Shown here: positions 1-5,561 of the stretch, piece after piece | Numbering within the stretch: position 1 is the first letter of the stretch | Layout: every line of letters starts with the position of its first letter | Assembly: GCA_051879015.1 (NCBI GenBank) | Contig: JBJELF010000103.1 | Span: forward strand, 1-11,507 | DNA: 11,507 nt | Source: JBJELF01 sp051879015 | GTDB taxonomy: Bacteria; Bacillota; Clostridia; Lachnospirales; Lachnospiraceae | Reading direction: 5' to 3' | Notes under the pieces: model-generated | What the model was told of the DNA's origin: nothing | Database searches by the model: none | Seen by the model: the letters and a program-made list of their open reading frames with translations, nothing else | Translations under genes and position numbers: made by a program

Positions 1-2
1 AG

Positions 3-122
3 TATATTGAACTTGCATCTAATATCAGCTATTGTGCTCCGGAAGGATGTATTGTAAATTGTGAACATGATGCTATTGGAAATCAGGCAATTTGGGAAAA
101 TAGAAAAATTATTTTGCAATAG
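3..122 (+). CDS. C-terminal end of an unrecognised phage protein (partial)
   Basis: An open frame enters from the left edge and stops at TAG 120-122, leaving 39 residues that begin YIELASNISYC and end ENRKIILQ. I do not recognise the family. The visible part has three closely spaced cysteines followed by a histidine (C-x4-C-x3-C-x-H, in APEGCIVNCEHDA), which could bind metal, though the sample is very short. It lies on the same strand and just upstream of the scaffold gene. In phages of this layout that place is usually taken by a portal, minor head or small accessory head protein. That is context only. It is separated from the next gene by 81 bases carrying a hairpin, the longest intergenic stretch in the window. 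Confidence 0.5.
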   Translation, partial: YIELASNISYCAPEGCIVNCEHDAIGNQAIWENRKIILQ

Positions 123-128
123 ATACTT

Positions 129-156
129 GGCACGCAGCAATGCGTGTTATTTTTAT
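129..156 (+). promoter_or_regulatory. Hairpin with GCAA tetraloop followed by a T-rich run
   Basis: CACGCA (131-136) pairs perfectly with TGCGTG (141-146) across a GCAA loop. Two outer G-T pairs could extend the stem to 8 bp. It is followed by TTATTTTTAT (147-156). The shape resembles a weak intrinsic terminator or an RNA processing/stability element between the upstream gene and the scaffold gene. The T run is interrupted by A and the stem is short, so full termination is doubtful. Function is inferred from shape and position only. Confidence 0.4.
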
Positions 157-203
157 GCCCAAACGTGAGAAGGCACTAAACTCTGCGCGAGAAAGGAGAA
201 ATT

Positions 204-800
204 ATGGATGGAACACAGACAACCCAGCAGGGAGAAGGTACCAAGCAGGGGGTTCAAGGCACACAGCAGCCGACTCAGGCACAGCAGATTGATTATGGCA
301 GGGTGCAGCAGATGCTTGACGATACGCTTGCCAAGAATGAAGATGCAGCTCTCAAATCTTATTTTAAGCAGCAGGGACTGACTGCAGAGGAAGCGCAGCA
401 GGCAATGAATACTTTTAAACAGCAGAAGGCTGCTAATCATCCTGATGTTGGCGCATTGCAGAGCCAGTTAGCTGCTGCTCGAAAGGCGGTCAGTGTCGCT
501 AATGTTAAGAATGAGGCGATGATGGCAGCCTTCGGCTTGGGACTTGATGCCAAGACAATTCCTTATGTACTCAAGATGGCAGATCTAAGTAATGCGGTTG
601 GTACTGATGGAGTAATTAATCAGAAAGCTATTAAGTCTGCTATTGACAAGGTTTTGGAGGATATTCCAGCACTCAAGCCTAGTACACAAGCTCAGCAAGG
701 TTTTGTAATGGGGGCTTTTGGAGGCACAGGAAAGCAGGGAAGTCAGACACAGAGTCAAGAGGAGATGCTGAATAACATTTTTGGCATCAGAAAGAGATAA
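204..800 (+). CDS. Capsid scaffolding protein
   Basis: A 198-residue protein preceded by AAAGGAG (192-198), five bases before the ATG. It probably acts as the internal scaffold that guides capsid protein assembly into a procapsid and then leaves or is degraded. The first ~30 residues are rich in Gln, Thr and Gly and look disordered. Residues ~30-105 are charged, Gln/Ala-rich and predicted helical. Residues ~105-130 hold a pattern common in scaffold proteins of Firmicutes phages (AFGLGLDAKTIPYVLKMADL). The C-terminus is basic (GIRKR), as expected for the part of a scaffold that contacts the shell. Placement 17 bases before the major capsid gene supports the call. I see no protease motif, so a fused head protease is unlikely here. 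Confidence 0.8.
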   Translation: MDGTQTTQQGEGTKQGVQGTQQPTQAQQIDYGRVQQMLDDTLAKNEDAALKSYFKQQGLTAEEAQQAMNTFKQQKAANHPDVGALQSQLAAARKAVSVANVKNEAMMAAFGLGLDAKTIPYVLKMADLSNAVGTDGVINQKAIKSAIDKVLEDIPALKPSTQAQQGFVMGAFGGTGKQGSQTQSQEEMLNNIFGIRKR

Positions 801-817
801 AGAAAGGTAGGTAGAGC

Positions 818-1714
818 ATGGCGACATTAGTCTATACTGATATTTTTAGAAATGTATTGGTAAATCTGTATGCTCAGGAACAGACATCGGTAGATTTATA
901 TCACTCAAATCAGGGTATCCAGATTGTAAACGGAAAGAATTTAAAGATTCCAAAGCTGACCGTATCCGGTTATAAGGACCATGTAAGAGGCAGCTTAGGA
1001 TTTAACACTGGAAACTACTCAAATGACTATGAAATCAAGACACTCGATCATGATAGAGATGTGGAGTTCGTTATTGACCCAATGGATGTGGATGAGACTA
1101 ACTTGGTGGCGAGTATCGCAAATATTCAGAGCCGATTCGATACTACACAGGCAATTCCAGAGGCAGATTGTTATACTTACTCTAAAATTTATACAGAGGC
1201 ATCTAGGGTTGGTGCGACCATTAAGACTGCCGCTTTAACCGCTGCTAATGTATTAGCCGATTTTGATGCAAACTTAGAGGCGATGGAAGAAGCGGGTGTA
1301 CCATTGGATAGGGTGATTTTGTATTGTACCCCAGCGTACAGAACACTGTTGAAAAATGCAGAGGGCATCACTAGACAGCTCAATGTAGATAGGTTTGCAA
1401 CTGGAATTGACAGACGGGTTTACAGTCTGGATGATATCAAAAAGATTATTACTGTGCCTTCGGCACGTTTTAAGACGGCATATGATTTTACTAATGGTTG
1501 CGTAGCGGCTTCTGGTGCGAAGCAGATTGACTATATTCTTATTGACCCAGAGGCGCAAGTATCCAGAGATAAGTATGCTTATATTCACGTATTTACACCT
1601 GGAACGGATTCTCGTACCAGCGACAATTATTTATATCAGAACCGCAAGTACAACGGAACCTTTGCGATTGACCAGCTCATGGAGCAGGGTTGTATCATCC
1701 ATACGGCCGTTTGA
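818..1714 (+). CDS. Major capsid protein
   Basis: A 298-residue protein following the scaffold gene, with a purine-rich ribosome binding region (AGAAAGGTAGG, 801-811). It is most likely the shell subunit, of presumed HK97 fold, present in hundreds of copies per particle. The sequence shows the usual pattern of this group: an N-terminal helix region (MATLVYTDIFRNVLVNLYAQ), a segment resembling the E-loop region near residues 40-75 (NLKIPKLTVSGYKDHVRG), and the acidic stretch LDHDRDVEFVIDPMDVDET near residues 75-95 that recurs in capsid proteins of gut Firmicutes siphoviruses. No N-terminal prodomain is apparent, which fits a separate scaffold. The fold is inferred from family resemblance; a structure prediction would settle it. 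Confidence 0.85.
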   Translation: MATLVYTDIFRNVLVNLYAQEQTSVDLYHSNQGIQIVNGKNLKIPKLTVSGYKDHVRGSLGFNTGNYSNDYEIKTLDHDRDVEFVIDPMDVDETNLVASIANIQSRFDTTQAIPEADCYTYSKIYTEASRVGATIKTAALTAANVLADFDANLEAMEEAGVPLDRVILYCTPAYRTLLKNAEGITRQLNVDRFATGIDRRVYSLDDIKKIITVPSARFKTAYDFTNGCVAASGAKQIDYILIDPEAQVSRDKYAYIHVFTPGTDSRTSDNYLYQNRKYNGTFAIDQLMEQGCIIHTAV

Positions 1715-1744
1715 TATCTCTGATATAATAGGAGGTGCAATTTG

Positions 1745-1951
1745 ATGTTTGCCAAAAAAGAAAATAAGGTCTATCGTGTAGATGAAGTGACAAAAAATAG
1801 TTATCTGGCATCTGGTTTTGATATCTACAGTGAGGAGGGCGTTTTATTGGAACGCTCTCCTTCTGCTACGGTCAAGTATTCTGAATACGAAGAGGTTTTA
1901 AAGGAAAATGCCAAATTGAAGGCGGAAAATGCCAAACTGAAAGCGAAGTGA
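1745..1951 (+). CDS. Small head-region protein with C-terminal heptad repeats
   Basis: A short protein of 68 residues from ATG 1745; a TTG codon immediately upstream at 1742 could also start it. GGAGG at 1731-1735 is nine bases from the ATG and six from the TTG. The N-terminal half (MFAKKENKVYRVDEVTKNSY) resembles small proteins often found between the capsid and connector genes in Firmicutes phages, whose function I do not know. The last 15 residues are two exact heptads, ENAKLKA-ENAKLKA, then K, predicting a short coiled coil suited to oligomerisation. The frame stops at TGA 1949-1951, five bases before the next start, so the two genes are probably translationally coupled. The gene also contains a strong hairpin. 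Confidence 0.65.
   Translation: MFAKKENKVYRVDEVTKNSYLASGFDIYSEEGVLLERSPSATVKYSEYEEVLKENAKLKAENAKLKAK
1833..1861 (+). promoter_or_regulatory. 11-bp hairpin inside the small gene after the capsid gene
   Basis: Bases 1833-1843 pair with 1851-1861 (AGGAGGGCGTT with AACGCTCTCCT) as 11 base pairs, of which one (G1838-T1856) is a wobble. The loop is seven bases, 1844-1850. No T tract follows, so it is not a standard intrinsic terminator. It could reduce transcription or protect the upstream capsid message, lowering expression of the connector genes relative to capsid. The left arm also includes an internal GGAGG. The role is inferred; the pairing is read directly. Confidence 0.45.
1904..1945 (+). 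repeat. Two tandem 21-base heptad-coding repeats
   Basis: Bases 1904-1924 and 1925-1945 are tandem copies differing at two positions (TTG/CTG and AAG/AAA), each encoding ENAKLKA. Both differences are silent. The unit is exactly one heptad, so adding or losing copies would lengthen or shorten the coiled coil without changing its phase. Confidence 0.85.
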
Positions 1952-1955
1952 TGAT

Positions 1956-2339
1956 ATGTCAGCATCGTATGTTACAGCAGATTTTTATGAGGATGAGTAC
2001 GAAGGTGAAATTATTCCTTATGACGGCCTAGACAAAATGCTCAATCAGGCAAGTAGACATATCGATTCGTTGACCTACAACCGCATCCGTGGTCTGGGAT
2101 TTGATAATTTAACAGATTTTCAACAGGAAGTAATCAAAGAAGTAATATGCCTACAGGCAGAATTTGAGTACGAAAATGCGGATGAAATCAATACAGTTTT
2201 GTCTAGCTACAGCATCAATGGTGTATCTGCGCAATTTGGAAGTTCCTGGAATATATTTACTGATAAGGGGATTGCCATGAGAAGAGATGTCTATGCCATG
2301 TTGTGTCAGACAGGATTGTGCTGCTTGTTAGCGAGGTGA
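1956..2339 (+). CDS. Head-tail connector (adaptor) protein
   Basis: A 127-residue protein in the usual place of the gp6/gp15-type adaptor that binds beneath the portal ring after DNA packaging. The sequence fits this mostly helical family: an N-terminal segment with aromatic and acidic residues (YVTADFYEDEYEG), then helices with the pattern MLNQASRHIDSLTYNRI, a FQQEVIKEVICLQAEFEYEN helix, and a serine-rich stretch SSYSINGVSAQFG before the final helix. The C-terminus is unusually rich in cysteine (MLCQTGLCCLLAR). No strong ribosome binding site precedes ATG 1956, but the preceding gene ends five bases upstream, so coupling is likely. Confidence 0.75.
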   Translation: MSASYVTADFYEDEYEGEIIPYDGLDKMLNQASRHIDSLTYNRIRGLGFDNLTDFQQEVIKEVICLQAEFEYENADEINTVLSSYSINGVSAQFGSSWNIFTDKGIAMRRDVYAMLCQTGLCCLLAR

Positions 2340-2343
2340 GAAG

Positions 2344-2682
2344 ATGAAATATCCGTGTTTAGTACCGAAGCGACTTTGTAAAACAGAAATACATATCATT
2401 TTGGAACAGGAAGACGTAGATGAGGACGGTGCACCCATCATGGCTTTAGAGTCTGACTTTTTATGTAATTATCAGGATAGTGCGAAACGATTATATCAGG
2501 ATAATAAGCAATATGTACAGTTATCCGGTATTGCTCTGCTTCCTGGCGACATTGCGCCGAAAATGAGTGCGCTGCCATCTGGATGGGCGACCGTGTACGG
2601 TGAGAAAAGAAGAATTTATCAAGCTCAAAAGTGTCGAAATCCAGATGGTAGTGTAAATTATACAAGACTGGAGCTGGTGTAA
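2344..2682 (+). CDS. Head closure / head-tail joining protein
   Basis: A 112-residue protein four bases after the connector stop. The stop codon of the previous gene lies within its ribosome binding site (GAGGTGA, 2333-2339). It is predicted to be rich in beta strands, with a middle section SAKRLYQDNKQYVQLSGIALL and a glycine/arginine-rich end (VYGEKRRIYQAQKC, then NPDGSVNYTRLELV). Phages of this group encode a similar small protein here, which forms the stopper or closure ring beneath the adaptor. The role rests mainly on gene order, length and a general resemblance, not on a diagnostic motif. Confidence 0.6.
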   Translation: MKYPCLVPKRLCKTEIHIILEQEDVDEDGAPIMALESDFLCNYQDSAKRLYQDNKQYVQLSGIALLPGDIAPKMSALPSGWATVYGEKRRIYQAQKCRNPDGSVNYTRLELV

Positions 2683-2683
2683 T

Positions 2684-3064
2684 ATGGTTCGAGTGAATAG
2701 CACAATTCGGTTGAACTCAGGGATGATTCGACAGCTGGATCAGATTGGAAAACTTGCACTGACCCAGACGGCAGACGCTATCATGACGGATGTAAAAACA
2801 CGACAGATAATGCCGTTTAAGACTGGCAATTTGCAAAATGAAAGTACATTTATAGATGATAGTGAAGTGAATCGTGGCAAAGTTAGTATTGTATCATCAA
2901 CTCCATACGCTAGAAGATTATATTTCCATCCAGAGTATCATTTTTCAAAGGCAGAGAATCCAAATGCTGGCGGAGAATGGTTCAAAGACTATCTGGAAGG
3001 AGGTTCCAGAGAGAATTTTGCGGAAGAAACCTTTACTGCTATCTATCAACGATTATTGAGGTGA
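2684..3064 (+). CDS. HK97 gp10-like neck protein
   Basis: A 126-residue protein starting one base after the previous stop. It has the character of HK97 gp10-like and minor capsid 2 neck proteins: an N-terminal helix (IRQLDQIGKLALTQTADAIM), the core motif MPFKTGNLQNES near residues 43-55, then SIVSSTPYARRLYFHPEYHF near residues 68-88, and a C-terminal segment AGGEWFKDYLEGG followed by a helix. The pattern 'P..TG.L..S' followed by 'tpYA..ly' is typical of the family. It probably sits at the junction between head and tail and helps join them. The ribosome binding site is weak, consistent with coupling to the upstream gene. Confidence 0.75.
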   Translation: MVRVNSTIRLNSGMIRQLDQIGKLALTQTADAIMTDVKTRQIMPFKTGNLQNESTFIDDSEVNRGKVSIVSSTPYARRLYFHPEYHFSKAENPNAGGEWFKDYLEGGSRENFAEETFTAIYQRLLR

Positions 3065-3067
3065 TAT

Positions 3068-3478
3068 ATGCTTGCACTTGCGGACATTCGAGACTTTCTT
3101 CAAACTTTAGAATTTGAAGCGAATCACTATTACATCGGAAAAATGGATATCAAGCCGAATAAAGCAATTGGTGTCTATACCAGAGAAGAGGGGAATGGAA
3201 CTTATTCGGTTCCTATTGGAGGAAAAGGAAATAAAGGATATGACGAAAAGGGAGTCTCTATTTTGGTGCACTGGAATAATAATGCCAGGCAAACACAAGA
3301 GGCTTCTTTTTTACTATACGAGGAATTAGAAAATTTGCCGAGAGATTTTTCGATTGGAGATACTCACATCTATTTTGTCCGAATGGTTACCAACGAGCCA
3401 GTGGATGTGGGAACCGATGAAAAAGGCATCTATGAGCAAGTTATATGGATTGATTTTGTGTATCAAGTAGAAAGGTAG
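3068..3478 (+). CDS. Minor capsid / tail terminator-like protein
   Basis: A 136-residue protein whose GAGGTGA ribosome binding site (3058-3064) contains the stop codon of the previous gene. It resembles the 'minor capsid protein from bacteriophage' family found between gp10-like proteins and the tail tube gene. Near residues 73-90 it has VSILVHWNNNARQTQEASF and, at the end, VDVGTDEKGIYEQVIWIDF before YQVER, a late beta-strand pattern common in tail terminators. In siphoviruses the gene in this position makes the ring that caps the finished tail tube and joins it to the head. The terminator role is inferred from position and pattern. Confidence 0.65.
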   Translation: MLALADIRDFLQTLEFEANHYYIGKMDIKPNKAIGVYTREEGNGTYSVPIGGKGNKGYDEKGVSILVHWNNNARQTQEASFLLYEELENLPRDFSIGDTHIYFVRMVTNEPVDVGTDEKGIYEQVIWIDFVYQVER

Positions 3479-3489
3479 GTAATTTATTT

Positions 3490-3933
3490 ATGGCGAGCAC
3501 AGCCAAGACAGGTGTATTTCCTGTGTATGACAATCAATTTCATGTAGGGGCAACGGAGGATGCGAAAACTACAATTGCAGACATGGAAAGCTTTCAGGTT
3601 GCTTTTAATAATGGAGTAGAAACGTGGACTCCAATGGATCAGGAAGGATGGCAGAGAACATTGATGACTGCCAAGGCAATTGATATCACGATTAATGGTA
3701 AAAGAAATGTAGGGGATACAGGCAATGACTTTGTAGCGGGATTGGCCTTTGAAAATGGTAGAGATGCAGAAGGATATTTTGATTGGACATTCCCTGATGG
3801 TACTGTGGTAAGTTGGACTGCTGCTGTCTACGATGTAACGGATTTTGGCGGTGGAGATTCTACGAATGTTGGACCACTGAATTTTACTATCCACAGTAAT
3901 GGGAAACCAACTGTGAAATTGCCAACAGCATAA
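3490..3933 (+). CDS. Major tail tube protein
   Basis: A 147-residue protein preceded by AAAGGTAGG (3471-3479), ten bases before the ATG. It is the likely tube subunit that stacks in hexameric rings to form the tail. Features visible are MASTAKTGVFPVYDNQFHVG at the start, a central ETWTPMDQEGWQRTLMTAKA segment (residues ~44-63), AKAIDITINGKRNVGDTGND, and EGYFDWTFPDGTVVSW. This mixed beta-strand pattern is typical of short phage tail tube proteins. It ends in a short beta region and lacks an added Ig-like domain. Its position directly before the assembly chaperone and tape measure supports the call. Confidence 0.8.
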   Translation: MASTAKTGVFPVYDNQFHVGATEDAKTTIADMESFQVAFNNGVETWTPMDQEGWQRTLMTAKAIDITINGKRNVGDTGNDFVAGLAFENGRDAEGYFDWTFPDGTVVSWTAAVYDVTDFGGGDSTNVGPLNFTIHSNGKPTVKLPTA

Positions 3934-3949
3934 ATAAAAGGAGATTGAT

Positions 3950-4255
3950 ATGAGCAAAGTAGTGGATATTACAGATAAATTAGAACTTGCAAATCCAGTT
4001 TTAAAAATAAGAAATAAGGAGTTTGAGATTCGCAGCGACGCTAAGACAGTGTTAAAGTTGGCAGCTCTCGATGAAATACCTGATAACCAGGAAAAAATTG
4101 CCCAAAGCATGAATCTTTTATTTGGAGAAGAGAAAGCAGAGGAATTACTTTCTTTACCGTTATCATTCAAGGATTTGAGAATGGTTATCAAGACATCAAT
4201 GCGTTTGGCAACCGGAAATGATATCGATGCAGATGAGGATGGGAGTAAAATCTGA
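3950..4255 (+). CDS. Tail assembly chaperone, N-terminal part (gpG analogue)
   Basis: A 101-residue protein 16 bases after the tube gene stop, with AAAAGGAG (3936-3943) as ribosome binding site. The sequence is acidic and helical, with VLKIRNKEFEIRSDAKTVLK near residues 18-37 and LLSLPLSFKDLRMVIKTSM near residues 66-84. In siphoviruses this gene lies between the tube and tape-measure genes and makes a soluble chaperone that coats the tape measure before tube polymerisation. It overlaps the next frame by 38 bases, and a minority of ribosomes are expected to change frame near its end to make a longer fused protein. The acidic tail DIDADEDGSKI lies in the overlap. Confidence 0.75.
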   Translation: MSKVVDITDKLELANPVLKIRNKEFEIRSDAKTVLKLAALDEIPDNQEKIAQSMNLLFGEEKAEELLSLPLSFKDLRMVIKTSMRLATGNDIDADEDGSKI

Positions 4256-4607
4256 TGCGTACTATGATTTGTTTGAAGACTACGGTTTGATTGTATCTTC
4301 GTTTCAGTCCCAGTATGGGATTCGACTTTCTAAAGAACTATCTGATTTATCTTGGAACGAATTTTGTGATTTACTTGCAGGTCTTGGACCAGACACACCG
4401 CTTGGGCGTATTGTTTCCATTCGTGCAGAAGAAAATGAAGATATACTAAAGCATTTTAGTAAAGAGCAGCATCGTATTCGAAACGAATGGAGGCGGAAGA
4501 AAGCAAAGGAAATCACAGAGCAACAACTGGAATCCTTCCTGGAAAGTATGAAGCAAGCATTTGTCAAAATGGCAGGGAGCGTCCAAAATCATAAAAATCA
4601 AGTATGA
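4218..4607 (+). CDS. Tail assembly chaperone, C-terminal part (Gp15-like, gpT analogue)
   Basis: A 129-codon open frame overlapping the end of the upstream chaperone gene. The region from residue ~15 resembles the phage Gp15 family: YYDLFEDYGLIVSSFQSQYG, then LSWNEFCDLLAGLGPDTPLG and RIVSIRAEE, then a basic helix (RNEWRRKKAKEI). Several ATG codons occur early (4218, 4227, 4233, 4239), but none has a well spaced ribosome binding site, so independent initiation looks weak. Relative to the upstream frame it is +1 (equivalently -2), and it is more likely expressed as the extension of a frameshifted fusion. If the shift occurs at AAA-A (4247-4250) the fusion would have 218 residues. The listed start is only the first ATG in the frame. 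Confidence 0.65.
   Translation: MISMQMRMGVKSDAYYDLFEDYGLIVSSFQSQYGIRLSKELSDLSWNEFCDLLAGLGPDTPLGRIVSIRAEENEDILKHFSKEQHRIRNEWRRKKAKEITEQQLESFLESMKQAFVKMAGSVQNHKNQV
4241..4255 (+). promoter_or_regulatory. Candidate programmed frameshift site (+1 or -2) in the chaperone overlap
   Basis: In the upstream frame the codons read GGG AGT AAA ATC TGA. Two steps would allow near-perfect re-pairing after a +1 slip: GGG to GGA (4241-4244) and AAA to AAA (4247-4250). The second lies one codon before the upstream stop and would lead into TCT GAT GCG TAC, the Gp15-like frame. No classical -1 heptamer fits, because a -1 shift would enter the third, closed frame. No clear downstream pseudoknot was identified by eye. 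Exact site and direction are unproven. Confidence 0.35.
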
Positions 4608-4636
4608 AAATCGGATGGAAAGTAGGTGAGTAATTA

Positions 4637-5461
4637 TTGGCAAATGAAGTAGGACAAGTTTCTTTAGGGGTTCAGTTGGATAGCGGTGGCTTAACGAGAC
4701 AGATTACCAATCTTGCCAAATTAGCGGGAAAAATGTTGGCAGGGGCTTTTGCAACAAAAAGTCTGATTAATTTCGGAAAGTCTTGCATTGATTTAGGTTC
4801 AGATTTAACCGAAGTGCAAAATGTCGTTGATTCGGCATTTAAAACCATGAGTGGTAGCATAGATGAATTTGCTCAAAACGCAGATACTCAATTCGGATTA
4901 TCAGAAATAATGGCAAAACGATATGCTGGCACCTTTGGTGCTATGTCGAAAGCATTTGGATTTACCGAAAAACAAGCAGCAGAAATGTCTACAACATTGA
5001 CTGGACTGGCTGGAGATGTGGCATCTTTTTATAACGTCAGCCAAGACGCGGCTTACACAAAGCTTAAAAGTGTGTTTACAGGCGAAACAGAGTCACTAAA
5101 GGACCTCGGCGTAGTCATGACCCAGACAGCACTTGACTCCTATGCACTTGCCAATGGTTTTGGGAAAACTACATCACAGATGTCCGAAATGGAAAAAGTT
5201 GCATTGCGATACCAATTTGTACAAGACCAGCTTGCTACTGCCACAGGTGATTTTGCTCGAACTGCAGCAACATCCTGGGCGAATCAGGTTAGAATCTTTG
5301 CGCTCCAGATGGATTCTTTAAAGGCAACAATCGGTCAAGGTCTTATCAATGTCTTTATGCCCGTCATAAAAATGGTTAATACCCTTATTAGCCGTCTTGC
5401 TACACTTGCAAATGCATTTAAATCATTTACAGAAATGATTTTTGGTGACGCTACAAGTGAT
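4637..5461 (+). CDS. Tape-measure protein, N-terminal part (interrupted by assembly gap)
   Basis: The frame begins at TTG 4637, preceded by GTAGGTGAG (4622-4630) six bases upstream, and gives 275 residues before the run of N. Residues ~25-55 are helical with a hydrophobic face. Residues ~60-245 resemble the conserved N-terminal domain of Firmicutes tape measures (TP901-type): DLTEVQNVVDSAFKTMSG, AKRYAGTFGAMSKAFGFTEK, AEMSTTLTGLAGDVASFYNV, KLKSVFTGETESLKDLGVVM and TAATSWANQVRIFALQM can be seen in order. The protein sets tail length and is probably ejected ahead of the DNA. The last sequenced codon ends at 5461 exactly on a codon boundary. The continuing part after the gap is in a different frame only because 100 is not a multiple of three. 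Confidence 0.85.
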
Positions 5462-5561
5462 NNNNNNNNNNNNNNNNNNNNNNNNNNNNNNNNNNNNNNN
5501 NNNNNNNNNNNNNNNNNNNNNNNNNNNNNNNNNNNNNNNNNNNNNNNNNNNNNNNNNNNNN
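5462..5561. other. Assembly gap (100 N)
   Basis: Exactly 100 undetermined bases, a conventional placeholder for a gap of unknown size. The tape-measure frame ends on a codon boundary on the left (phase 2) and resumes on a codon boundary on the right (phase 0), so if the gene is intact the true missing length is a multiple of three and cannot be 100. Open frames drawn through the gap are artefacts. Confidence 0.98.

Noticed and set aside
127..156. Promoter-like boxes TTGGCA (127-132) and a T/A-rich -10-like stretch
   Set aside because: The -10 candidate is poor (TATTTT at 15-base spacing or TTTTAT at 18) and the area is better explained by the hairpin and T run.
3484..4191. A 235-codon open frame on the - strand opposite the tail tube and chaperone genes
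   Set aside because: It lies wholly opposite two well-supported + strand genes, has no ribosome binding site that I can see, and the protein has no recognisable pattern. All convincing genes are on the + strand.
4255..4290. ATG overlapping the upstream chaperone stop (TGATG at 4253-4257), which resembles a coupled start
   Set aside because: It is in the third frame and ends after 11 codons (TGA). It does not lead into the Gp15-like frame.
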